NCBI GenBank assembly: GCA_965602675.1
Contig: CBFCZO010000001.1
Span: 61,690-125,689, forward strand
DNA length: 64,000 nt
Direction of reading: 5' to 3'
DNA from: DATKUA01 sp965602675
Lineage (GTDB): Bacteria; Acidobacteriota; DATKUA01
This document shows, one piece after another, positions 49,602-57,708 of this stretch. Both the position numbers and the translations under genes were made by a program. The notes beneath the pieces are model-generated. The model did not search any database. It saw nothing but the letters and a program-made list of their open reading frames with translations, and had not been told where the DNA came from. Position 1 is the first letter of the stretch, and every line of letters begins with the position of its first letter.

Positions 49602-51530
49602 TCAGTCGTCAACGACCTCGGCATCGATGACGTCCTCGTCATCCTTGCCGGATCCGGAGTCGGATTCACCCGCCGTTTCCTGCTGAGCGTCGGCAGGGCC
49701 CTCAGCCGCACCTCCGGCAGCCTGCTGTTGAGCACTCTGCTGGTAGATGTATTCGGCCAGCTTGTGCGACGCCTGGGTCAGGGTATCACTCGCCTGCTTG
49801 ATGCGCTCGACGTCATCGCCGCCCAATGCCTCCTTGGCCTCCTTGATCGCGTTTTCGAGGTTGGTGCGCTCTTCCTCGCCCAGTTTGGAGCCGTGTTCTT
49901 TGAAGGTCTTCTCGACCTGGTAAACCAGGCCGTCAAGCTGGTTGCGGGCGTCAATCATCTCGCGCTGCTTGGCATCCTCAGCTTCGTGAGATTCTGCGTC
50001 CTTGACCATCCCAGCGATCTCGTCCTCGCTCAGGCCCGAACTTGAGGTGATTGTGATCTTCTGCTCCTGGCCGGTACCGAGATCCTTGGCGCTGACGTTG
50101 ACGATACCGTTAGCATCGATGTCGAAGGTGACCTCGATCTGGGGCATTCCGCGAGGCGCGGGCGGGATGCCGACCAGGTGGAAACGGCCGAGCGTGCGAT
50201 TGGCGCCTGCCATCGATCGCTCACCCTGCAGCACGTGAATCTCGACGCTCGTCTGGCTGTCTGCGGCGGTGCTGAAGATCTCGCTCTTGCGGGTCGGGAT
50301 GGTAGTGTTGCGGTCGATCAGCTTTGTGGAAACGCTACCAAGTGTCTCGATGCCGAGGCTCAGCGGAGTGACGTCGAGCAGCAGCAGGTCCTTGACCTCG
50401 CCTGTGAGCACGCCCGCCTGGACCGCCGCGCCGATTGCCACGACCTCGTCGGGATTAACGCCCTTGTGCGGGTCCCTGCCGAAGAACTCCTTGACCATCT
50501 GCTGCACCTTGGGGATGCGGGTCGAGCCGCCGACCAGAACTACTTCGTCTATCTGGTTGGGATCGAGGCCGGCGTCCTTGAGGGCTTGGCGGCAGGGATT
50601 AAGGGTCCGTTCGAGCAGGTCGCCCACCAAGGCCTCGAATTTGGAGCGGGTGAGGGTCATCTGCAAGTGCTTCGGGCCGCTTTCGCCTGCCGTGACGAAC
50701 GGCAGGTTGATGTCGGTCTCCGGCACGGTGCTCAGCTCCATCTTGGCCTTCTCGGCGGCTTCTTTGAGGCGTTGCATCGCCATGCGGTCGCCGCTGAGGT
50801 CGATGCCCTGGTCCTTCTTGAACTCCTCGGTGATCCAGTCGATGATCCGTTGGTCGAGGTTGTCGCCGCCGAGGTGGGTGTCGCCGTTGGTTGACTTGAC
50901 CTCAACGACGCCCTCACCGACCTCGAGTATCGAGATATCGAACGTGCCGCCGCCGAAGTCGAAGACGGCGATAGTCTCGTCCTTTTTCTTGTCGAGGCCG
51001 TAGGCCAGGGCTGCGGCTGTGGGCTCGTTGACAAGGCGTTCCACTGTGAGGCCCGCGATCTTGCCGGCGTCTTTGGTGGCCTGGCGTTGCGAGTCGTTGT
51101 AGTAGGCCGGCACCGTTATCACGGCGCGGTCAATCTTCTCGCCCAGGTACTCCTCGGCTGCCGACTTGAGCTTCTGCAGCACCATCGCGCTGATCTCCGG
51201 GGGGCTGTAATCCTTGCCCTGGGCCAGCACGCGCACGTCCTGGTTCGGACCGGCTTTGATCTTGAAGGGCACCATCTTTTCCTCTTCCTTGACCTCGGGA
51301 ATGCGGCGCCCCATGAAGCGCTTGATCGAGAAGACGGTGTTCTCGGGGTTTGTGACAGCCTGGCGCTTGGCCACCTGGCCCACCAGCCTCTCGCCCTTCT
51401 TGGTGAAAGCGACTACCGACGGCGTGGTCCGCCCTCCTTCAGGGTTGGTGATTACCACCGGATCGCCGCCTTCCATAACGGCAACAACCGAGTTGGTCGT
51501 CCCCAGGTCGATGCCGATTACCTTGCTCAT
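49602..51530 (-). CDS. dnaK: chaperone DnaK (Hsp70)
   Basis: A 642-residue Hsp70. The ATPase domain has IGIDLGTTNSVVAVMEGG and DFGGGTFDISILEVG with VGGSTRIPKVQ; the linker is VKDLLLLDVTPLSLGIETLG; the substrate domain and lid follow, with an Asp/Glu-rich tail ending DAEVVDD. First gene of the minus-strand operon dnaK-dnaJ-hspR-sigma-dnaC-like. AGGAGGAT precedes the ATG. HspR would need DnaK for repression, giving a feedback loop. Confidence 0.98.
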   Translation of the reverse strand: MSKVIGIDLGTTNSVVAVMEGGDPVVITNPEGGRTTPSVVAFTKKGERLVGQVAKRQAVTNPENTVFSIKRFMGRRIPEVKEEEKMVPFKIKAGPNQDVRVLAQGKDYSPPEISAMVLQKLKSAAEEYLGEKIDRAVITVPAYYNDSQRQATKDAGKIAGLTVERLVNEPTAAALAYGLDKKKDETIAVFDFGGGTFDISILEVGEGVVEVKSTNGDTHLGGDNLDQRIIDWITEEFKKDQGIDLSGDRMAMQRLKEAAEKAKMELSTVPETDINLPFVTAGESGPKHLQMTLTRSKFEALVGDLLERTLNPCRQALKDAGLDPNQIDEVVLVGGSTRIPKVQQMVKEFFGRDPHKGVNPDEVVAIGAAVQAGVLTGEVKDLLLLDVTPLSLGIETLGSVSTKLIDRNTTIPTRKSEIFSTAADSQTSVEIHVLQGERSMAGANRTLGRFHLVGIPPAPRGMPQIEVTFDIDANGIVNVSAKDLGTGQEQKITITSSSGLSEDEIAGMVKDAESHEAEDAKQREMIDARNQLDGLVYQVEKTFKEHGSKLGEEERTNLENAIKEAKEALGGDDVERIKQASDTLTQASHKLAEYIYQQSAQQQAAGGAAEGPADAQQETAGESDSGSGKDDEDVIDAEVVDD

Positions 51531-51607
51531 TCTTGCTATCCTCCTGCTATTACTTGCTTTAGGGGCTCGGCCCCCAGAATCTATCTTAGTCAGCTTATAA
51601 GATAATA

Positions 51608-51628
51608 TCTGAGTGAACTCATGTCAAG
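51608..51628 (-). promoter_or_regulatory. HAIR-like HspR operator overlapping the dnaK -35
   Basis: On the minus strand CTTGACA-N7-ACTCAGA, matching the HspR inverted repeat CTTGAGT-N7-ACTCAAG at 5 of 7 positions in each half with the exact spacing. It contains TTGACA (51622-51627), a consensus -35, and an AT-rich region (TATTATCTATAAG) follows where a -10 would lie. The nearby dnaK start is at 51530. No CIRCE element is present. Confidence 0.65.
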
Positions 51629-51715
51629 TTTTTTCTTCGGGTATGTGCGCGGGTGACATTTGACCTTAACGGGACGCTAATTTAGTATGACTTAAAAAGA
51701 GGAAAAGGAGCAAAC

Positions 51716-52246
51716 ATGTCATCTGGCAGCGGGAAAAATGCCGAGGTTCTCGAGGCAATGAAGCTTGCAATGGAGACCGAGAAGCGCGGTCTCGAGAACT
51801 ACCTCAACTTTGCTCTGAAGACAAAGGATGAGACGGGAAAGAACATGTTCCTATTGCTCGCACGCGACGAGCTCGACCACTTCGAGATACTCGAGCGTGC
51901 ATTGAGCAAGCTTGAGATCGCCGGAAACTGGGAAGAGATCAAAATCCGCCAATCGCTGGTTGAACGCGTCGTTCCCAAGCTGCGCGAACGCGACGTGAAG
52001 GTCAAGGGGGAGAGCGGAATCGATCAGGTCGACGCGATCAAGGCGGCCATGGAACAGGAGCGCCGCTCGGCCGAGCTCTACCGCGAGCAGTACGCCAAAG
52101 CCACCGATCCCAACGCGCGCAAGATCTTTCAGACGCTGATGGATATGGAGGAGGCGCACTACGACATCCTTCAAGCCGAGCTGGACAACATCACCGAAAC
52201 GGGCTTCTGGTTCAAGATACCTGAATTTAATCTGGAGGAGGAGTGA
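51716..52246 (+). CDS. ferritin-like di-iron protein, rubrerythrin family
   Basis: A 176-residue four-helix bundle. Two ExxH-type halves are visible: METEKRGLENYLNFAL with DELDHFEILER in the first half, and MEQERRSAELYREQYAK with MDMEEAHYDILQAEL in the second, giving six Glu/His ligands for two irons. There is no rubredoxin domain. It probably handles peroxide or iron stress; AAAAGGAG precedes the ATG. Divergent from dnaK. Confidence 0.87.
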   Translation: MSSGSGKNAEVLEAMKLAMETEKRGLENYLNFALKTKDETGKNMFLLLARDELDHFEILERALSKLEIAGNWEEIKIRQSLVERVVPKLRERDVKVKGESGIDQVDAIKAAMEQERRSAELYREQYAKATDPNARKIFQTLMDMEEAHYDILQAELDNITETGFWFKIPEFNLEEE

Positions 52247-52337
52247 TCTTGAGGGCACCCAACCGCGCTGCAGGAACTTTCGTGCGCGGGTACCCGTCTA
52301 CCCCTCTGGCTTCAGCGATTTCGCGGGGCTCGGCGGA

Positions 52338-54908
52338 ATGAGTGCCAGACTGAAGAAGGCCGTTTTCGGCGCGGTCGCCGTGCTTTGCATCGTCTCCGGC
52401 CTCTATGTTGTGATCGATCGCATCAACACCTTCGCCCACGGATTCGAGATACTCTTCGACGGAGAGAGCGGCACCGCGCGCGTCAGCGACATCGAGGCCG
52501 GCAGCGCAGCCGAAGAAGCGGGGCTGAGCGAGGGTGACGTCGTCGTCAGCTTCAACGGCCAGGAGCTGACCAGCGAGGAGGAGTGCATCAACTGCATTCG
52601 CTCCTCCCACATACTCGGCTCCATCGAGCTGGTGATCAGAACCGACGCTGGAGATCGGCCTCTGGTCATCGAGGGCAGGCAGCAGCCGCTCAGCCTCCCG
52701 GGCATGATGTTATTCGCCATCGGCGCGGTCTACATCGTCCTCGGCTGCTGGGTCTTCTTCTCGCGACCGCAGTACCGCGCCGCCAACGCCTGGGGCTTCT
52801 TCTCGCTGCTGATGGGCACAGTGATCTTCTCCGGAGGTGTCAGCATCGGCACCGAGCACTTACTGACTCTGGTGTTCAAATCCGTCATACTGTTTTCGCT
52901 GATCATATCGGCGGCAGCTTTGCTGGTTTTCGCGCTCGTGTTTCCCCACCCGAGAGGATTCGCGTTGAGGCGCTGGACGATGCCAACCATCTACGGCGTC
53001 TCCGGGCTGATCGTGCTTCTTCTCTTCACCTACTTGTGGGCGAACATGCTGAGGGGAGTGCTGACGCCGCTTGTGGAGTTCCTCTCGCCGTTGCTGTCGG
53101 TCTCGATCGCCTTCATCTGGATCGGCTACCTGGGCCTGGCTGTTGTCGTGCTGCTCGCCACCTACATGCGCACCGGCGAGCTGGAGGAGAAGCGCAGGAT
53201 TCGGTGGATCACGCTCGGCATCGCGATTCCGCTGGGGCTAATCGTCATCCTCAGCTTCGCCGAATACATCCCCGGCCTGGGCGGCCTCGTTCCGCATTGG
53301 ACGCTGCCCATACTGCTGGCGGCGATCCCGCTGACCAATTTCTATGCCATCGTGCGCTACAGGGCGATGCAGATGGAGCTGATCCTGCGGCGCGGCCTGG
53401 TTTACACGCTGGTCACCGGGGCGGTGCTCGTCGCCACAGGTTTTGTTTTCGCGGCGGTATTCGCCCTCCTCTTCATTATCCAGGATCTCCTGCCGCAGAC
53501 CGGCAACGAGCAGAATTCGATAGTGCGCTTCCTGTTTGACCCGAATGTCCAGAGGATTGCTATCGCGGCTTGGGCGTTGCTGATCGGCGTGGCGCTCGGC
53601 CGCCTGAAGCGCAGGGCACAGGATTTTGTCGACAGACGTTTCTACCGTCAGAAGTACGACTACAGGCAAGCCTTGCGCGAGCTTGCCTCGGTTCTCGACC
53701 GGGCAGCCGACAGGCAGAATATGCTGCGTATCGTCATCGATAACGCCGAACGCATGGTCCATCCGAGGAGCGTGGCGGTGGCGTTGATCGCCGACGGAGG
53801 CGTAGCCGGGGTCGAGTGCGCGACCCCCAAGGCGCTGTTGGGCACAACACTCGAGAGCGCCGCAGTTGAGGACCTCAAGCGCGCATTTGGAGGCGGCAGA
53901 AAATTCCTCGGTCTGCGCGAGATGAGCGAGGAGCGCTCCGCAGGGAACGGACGAGTGAGGGATTCGTTTGTCCGCCTGGGCGCCGACATCTGCCTCCCCG
54001 TTCGCAGTCAGGGCAGAATCGTCGGCTTCCTCTTTCTCGGCCCGAAGCTCTCCGAGCAGGAATACAACCTCGAGGATATCGGCCTGCTTGATCTGCTTGC
54101 GGACCAGACTGCTCACGGCCTCGAACACCAACGCTTGGCCGCCGAGGCTGTTGAGAAAGAGAGGATTCAGCGCGAGCTACAAATCGGCAGGGAGATTCAG
54201 CAGAGCCTGCTGCCGGCGACCCCGCCCAGGCTGAAAGGGGCTTCGATTGCGGCGATGAGTCTGCCGGCGATGGAAGTGGGCGGCGACTTCTACACTTTTA
54301 TCGAATACGGATCAAAGCGGCTTGGAGTAATCGTAGGCGACATCGTGGGCAAGGGCGTCGCCGGGGCGATCAACATGGCTGCGACGATCTCCTCGGTGCG
54401 GCTCATCGCCGAAGAGAGCACGTCTGTTTCGGAAACTATGCAACGTCTCAACCGCTATCTCGTGCGAAACTCCTCGGCGCGCTCCTTCGCGGCCGTGATG
54501 TTCGCCGTGATCGATATCGAAGATAAAAAAATCCGCTGGAGCAACGCTGGACTTCCCGAACCAATCCTGATCCCGGCAAAGGGTAATGCGCGTTTTCTCG
54601 AAATGGAGAGCTATCCGCTACCGCCCGGAGCCTCCTCCCGCTCAGCCTATGTCGAAGCGGAGGCGGAACTCAATAACGGCGACACAATGGTCTTTGTCAC
54701 CGACGGCGTTATTGAGATCCGGCCCGCGGACGGCTCGCGCAGCGACCTCGGTTACGATGGCTTGCTGGGATTGCTGAGCGTCGGCGGCCGAAGGGATCCT
54801 AAACAAGTTCTCGATTCCCTCGAAAGTTCACTGAGGAAGCACCGTGGCGAAGAGGTTTTCGAAGATGACATAACAGCCGTCGCCTTGCACATTAACGGCG
54901 GGAAATAG
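52338..54908 (+). CDS. multidomain PP2C/SpoIIE phosphatase with PDZ, membrane and GAF domains
   Basis: An 856-residue signal protein. Order: membrane span (about 8-28); an outside PDZ domain (about 35-115, ARVSDIEAGSAAEEAGLSEG); a block of about eight spans (about 120-440) like the membrane sensor of some histidine kinases; a helical linker (FVDRRFYRQKYDYRQALREL); a GAF domain (about 480-610); and an RsbU/SpoIIE phosphatase (about 640-853). The phosphatase keeps PAMEVGGDFYTFIEY, VGDIVGKGVAGAINMA, FVTDGVIEIR and EDDITAV with its metal Asp residues. It would dephosphorylate an anti-sigma-antagonist, but no RsbV/RsbW partner is nearby. Confidence 0.9.
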   Translation: MSARLKKAVFGAVAVLCIVSGLYVVIDRINTFAHGFEILFDGESGTARVSDIEAGSAAEEAGLSEGDVVVSFNGQELTSEEECINCIRSSHILGSIELVIRTDAGDRPLVIEGRQQPLSLPGMMLFAIGAVYIVLGCWVFFSRPQYRAANAWGFFSLLMGTVIFSGGVSIGTEHLLTLVFKSVILFSLIISAAALLVFALVFPHPRGFALRRWTMPTIYGVSGLIVLLLFTYLWANMLRGVLTPLVEFLSPLLSVSIAFIWIGYLGLAVVVLLATYMRTGELEEKRRIRWITLGIAIPLGLIVILSFAEYIPGLGGLVPHWTLPILLAAIPLTNFYAIVRYRAMQMELILRRGLVYTLVTGAVLVATGFVFAAVFALLFIIQDLLPQTGNEQNSIVRFLFDPNVQRIAIAAWALLIGVALGRLKRRAQDFVDRRFYRQKYDYRQALRELASVLDRAADRQNMLRIVIDNAERMVHPRSVAVALIADGGVAGVECATPKALLGTTLESAAVEDLKRAFGGGRKFLGLREMSEERSAGNGRVRDSFVRLGADICLPVRSQGRIVGFLFLGPKLSEQEYNLEDIGLLDLLADQTAHGLEHQRLAAEAVEKERIQRELQIGREIQQSLLPATPPRLKGASIAAMSLPAMEVGGDFYTFIEYGSKRLGVIVGDIVGKGVAGAINMAATISSVRLIAEESTSVSETMQRLNRYLVRNSSARSFAAVMFAVIDIEDKKIRWSNAGLPEPILIPAKGNARFLEMESYPLPPGASSRSAYVEAEAELNNGDTMVFVTDGVIEIRPADGSRSDLGYDGLLGLLSVGGRRDPKQVLDSLESSLRKHRGEEVFEDDITAVALHINGGK

Positions 54909-55022
54909 AAGAAGTCACTCCCATAAACCATGCCCCCTTGCTGGGCACACGGATAATTAAAATCAGCAATGTTCGTTTATTTGGTGCAACCCAGTTGATA
55001 GAAGTGCCTGAGACCGGCAGCG

Positions 55023-55247
55023 CTATTCGATGTCCTCGCTCTCCTCGTCCTCTGGTTCCTCCTCTTGTTCCTCATCCAACTCATCGAGAATCTCGCGGAG
55101 ATTCTCTTTCTCTCTGCTGCGGACATACTCGGCGCCCCTCTTCCCTCCGTGGCCGTCGCGGTCACGCTGGAAGGGCTTTTTAACCTTTTCGGGTTTTCGA
55201 CGTTGTCTTGGCGCCTCTTCGCTGTTGAAGTCTTTGTCCTCGTACAT
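55023..55247 (-). CDS. small highly charged protein
   Basis: A 74-residue protein with GGAGAAAGGAA just before its ATG. The first two thirds are basic (RQRRKPEKVKKPFQRDRDG) and the end is a run of Glu/Asp (about 55-74). No family is recognised; it is probably disordered. It follows the GHMP kinase gene by 63 bases, with an inverted repeat between. Confidence 0.5.
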   Translation of the reverse strand: MYEDKDFNSEEAPRQRRKPEKVKKPFQRDRDGHGGKRGAEYVRSREKENLREILDELDEEQEEEPEDEESEDIE

Positions 55248-55265
55248 TTCCTTTCTCCAACTTAG

Positions 55266-55309
55266 TTGCAGGCTGCCTTTGTCTCTATTTTTAATATAAA
55301 AGCCTGCAA
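55266..55309. repeat. perfect 9-bp inverted repeat
   Basis: TTGCAGGCT (55266-55274) and AGCCTGCAA (55301-55309) flank a 26-base AT-rich loop directly after the GHMP kinase stop. It may be an mRNA stem; there is no T run. Confidence 0.5.
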
Positions 55310-55310
55310 T

Positions 55311-56324
55311 CTATGCACTTTCATCGCTGTTTCCAATCTCGCAACCCGTATGGGCCGGCTGCCAATCCAACTCCTCTGCATCATTGGTGCGAACGGCTTT
55401 CCTGAGGTGCGAGATGGCATCGTCGGTCCCGTCGTGCCATAGAATCACGCACCCGCCTCCTCCTGCACCACAAGCTTTGCCCGCTCCGCCGGCCTCCTCA
55501 GCGGCACCGATCAGCGAATCAATCGCAGGCGTCGAAACGCCGGGCCAAAGCTTCCTGCGTTGTCCCCACTCGCGCGCCAGGAGGCTCCAGACGGCATCGA
55601 ATTCCCCCGTCTGAAGCGCGCCTGCCATCTGCACAGCCGTATAGCCGATCTCGCGAAAGGCGGAGCGCACCCGGCGGTCGCCGTCGATAAATCGCTTATA
55701 GACCTCCCAGTTGTTGAGTCCCGAATGGTGCGGTTTTCCAGTATAGGCAAGCAATATGTGTTTCCTTAAGGTCTGCGGATCGGCGTCGAGGCGAGTAGCG
55801 GTGATTTTTCCCGGCTCGTATTTGATGTCCTGCAAGCCACCATTCAGTGAGGCATAAAAATCCTGGTAACCTGCAGGCGTGCCCAGGACACTTGCTTCCA
55901 GATCGAGGCAGAGCTGAACGAAATCCGCCTCATCCATAATTTCCCTGCGCCTGGCTAGTAGAGCCCTTACCAGGGCGACACAGAGGGCTGAGGAGGCGCC
56001 GATTCCCGCCCCCGTCGGGGAACTGGATTTAATCCTGACCGCAAGACCCCCTTCCGGTGCGAGGTGGTTGACTACCGTCGCCGCCAGCTCAAGGCCCGGA
56101 GGAGCCGTCTCGCCGCCTCGCGGTGTAGTGGACCAGCTTATTCCGCTGTCAATGGAACTCAACTCGATGAGGTCGCTGTCAGCATCCTCGATCTCCACTT
56201 CGGCATTTATATTGATGGCAAGATTGACAGTGCAGGCGTCAGGTAAGAGCAGAAAGATGGGATGGATATCGAGCGTGCCTCCAGCCAGGTCTATGCGGCA
56301 GGGCGCTATGGTCTTGATTCGCAT
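55311..56324 (-). CDS. GHMP kinase, HddA/galactokinase-like
   Basis: A 337-residue small-molecule kinase. The N-terminal APCRIDLAGGTLDIHP, ATP loop SSSPTGAGIGASSALCVAL near 98 and C-terminal GKACGAGGGGCVILW near 283 are the three GHMP motifs. The form resembles D-glycero-D-manno-heptose 7-phosphate kinase (HddA), which fits the ADP-heptose genes nearby, but fucose or galactose kinases are alternatives. It is distinct from the PfkB-type heptose kinase at 62 kb, so two heptose kinases may coexist. Confidence 0.82.
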   Translation of the reverse strand: MRIKTIAPCRIDLAGGTLDIHPIFLLLPDACTVNLAININAEVEIEDADSDLIELSSIDSGISWSTTPRGGETAPPGLELAATVVNHLAPEGGLAVRIKSSSPTGAGIGASSALCVALVRALLARRREIMDEADFVQLCLDLEASVLGTPAGYQDFYASLNGGLQDIKYEPGKITATRLDADPQTLRKHILLAYTGKPHHSGLNNWEVYKRFIDGDRRVRSAFREIGYTAVQMAGALQTGEFDAVWSLLAREWGQRRKLWPGVSTPAIDSLIGAAEEAGGAGKACGAGGGGCVILWHDGTDDAISHLRKAVRTNDAEELDWQPAHTGCEIGNSDESA

Positions 56325-56333
56325 ACGATGCTG

Positions 56334-57188
56334 CTACTCTATCAGGTTGCGAAGCGTCGCAAGGTTTTCCTTGTCCTCGGCGTAGTCGGGTCCCTTCGGC
56401 GTCTCGAGGATCATGGGGATTTCACGGAGGCGCTCATCGTTGACCAGCATCCGGAAAGGCTCCAGGCCGAGTGTGCCCTTTCCGATGTGCTCATGGCGGT
56501 CGACGCGGCTGCCGAGATCTTTCTTGGAATCATTCAAATGGATGACTTTCAGGCGGTCGAGGCCGATCTCGCTGTCGAACTCCTCCCACATTTTCTCATA
56601 GCCGTTGCGGCTGGTGATGTCGTAACCGGCAGTAAAGGCGTGGCAGGTGTCGAGGCAGACTCCCAGGCGTCCGCCCTCCGCCGTCATGTCGATGATTCTA
56701 CGCAGATGCTCGAAGGTGAATCCGAGGTTCGTGCCCTGCCCCGCCGTCGTTTCCAGCAACACCATCAACCGGAAGCCGACAGTTTGTTCGTGAAGGCGGT
56801 CGAAGCTCTCGGCGATAGTCCGCAGACCCACGTCGACACCGCTGCCTTTATGCGAGCCGGGATGCATCACCAGGTAGGGTATCCCCAGTGCCTCGGCCCG
56901 GTTCATCTCCTCGAGGAATGCGTTACGTGAGCGCTCCAGCAGCCCCGGATCCGGCGAGGCGAGGTTGATCAGATAGGAGTCGTGCGCGACAACAGGGTCG
57001 ATCCCCGATTCCTCAAGCTTTTCCTTGAAGCCGGCGACCTCCTCGTCCGAGATGGGTCTGGCCCGCCACTGGTTGCTGTTCTTGGTAAAGATCTGGATAG
57101 TGTCGCAGCCGACTTCCACGCCGCGGTCAACGGCCCGGCCCACACCCCCTGCGATTGACATGTGAGCGCCCAGACGGGGTCCGGTCAT
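56334..57188 (-). CDS. nfo: endonuclease IV
   Basis: A 284-residue AP endonuclease with a three-zinc TIM barrel. PRLGAHMSIAGGVGRAV, VVAHDSYLINLASPD, VMHPGSHKGSGVDVGL, CLDTCHAFTAGYD and HLNDSKKDLGSRVDRHEHIG carry the metal ligands in order. It cuts 5' to abasic sites in base-excision repair. It overlaps the membrane-protein gene upstream (ATGA). Confidence 0.95.
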   Translation of the reverse strand: MTGPRLGAHMSIAGGVGRAVDRGVEVGCDTIQIFTKNSNQWRARPISDEEVAGFKEKLEESGIDPVVAHDSYLINLASPDPGLLERSRNAFLEEMNRAEALGIPYLVMHPGSHKGSGVDVGLRTIAESFDRLHEQTVGFRLMVLLETTAGQGTNLGFTFEHLRRIIDMTAEGGRLGVCLDTCHAFTAGYDITSRNGYEKMWEEFDSEIGLDRLKVIHLNDSKKDLGSRVDRHEHIGKGTLGLEPFRMLVNDERLREIPMILETPKGPDYAEDKENLATLRNLIE

Positions 57189-57700
57189 CTCTTCTCCCTG
57201 ATCGTCATGAAGAACTCGACCACATATTTGAGGCCGATGATGATTGTGATGACCGCAATAATAGTGACGATGTTAATGGACCTGATCATCCTCCAACCGA
57301 TGAACGAGAAGAACATCAGCACGGTACCCGCGGCGATGAAGAAGGTTGCGGGACCTAGGTGCTTCTTGGCGGCGGGATTGAGGATGGCAGTAGTAAGGTG
57401 CGCAAGCCCGACTACAATGATAAAACCCGGCCAGAGGCGGGAGTATCCGTAGTAATACTCGAATGCGTTCTCCATCAGCAAAAAAAACACGCCGAGCCAG
57501 AGGACGAGGCTGCCGGAGAACAAATACCCGGTTTTGGGCTTGGAGATAAAGAAGGCGGCGATCAGGGCTCCCCCCACAACGAGGAGAATAACCGGCCACG
57601 AGACGTGAATTCTAAAAGGGTAGCCGTACTCGCTGAGCAGGAGGTACGCTCCAAGAACGATCAGAGCGACGCCTATGATTATCGTTTGGGTCCGGTTCAT
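57185..57700 (-). CDS. multispan membrane protein, LiaI/DUF5668-like
   Basis: A 171-residue protein with about six hydrophobic spans in three pairs (IIIGVALIVLGAYLLLSEYG, WPVILLVVGGALIAAFFI and so on). It resembles LiaI/LiaF N-terminal membrane domains that sense envelope stress. No soluble domain. It overlaps nfo by four bases and starts 8 bases after the cca stop, so it is in that operon. Function unknown. Confidence 0.72.
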   Translation of the reverse strand: MNRTQTIIIGVALIVLGAYLLLSEYGYPFRIHVSWPVILLVVGGALIAAFFISKPKTGYLFSGSLVLWLGVFFLLMENAFEYYYGYSRLWPGFIIVVGLAHLTTAILNPAAKKHLGPATFFIAAGTVLMFFSFIGWRMIRSINIVTIIAVITIIIGLKYVVEFFMTIREKR

Positions 57701-57708
57701 CTGCTGAA

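Noticed and set aside
50178..51003. Plus-strand frames of over 200 codons
   Set aside because: Antisense shadows of dnaK.
51531..51715. CIRCE (HrcA) element before dnaK
   Set aside because: No TTAGCACTC-N9-GAGTGCTAA-like repeat; the only paired element fits HspR's HAIR.
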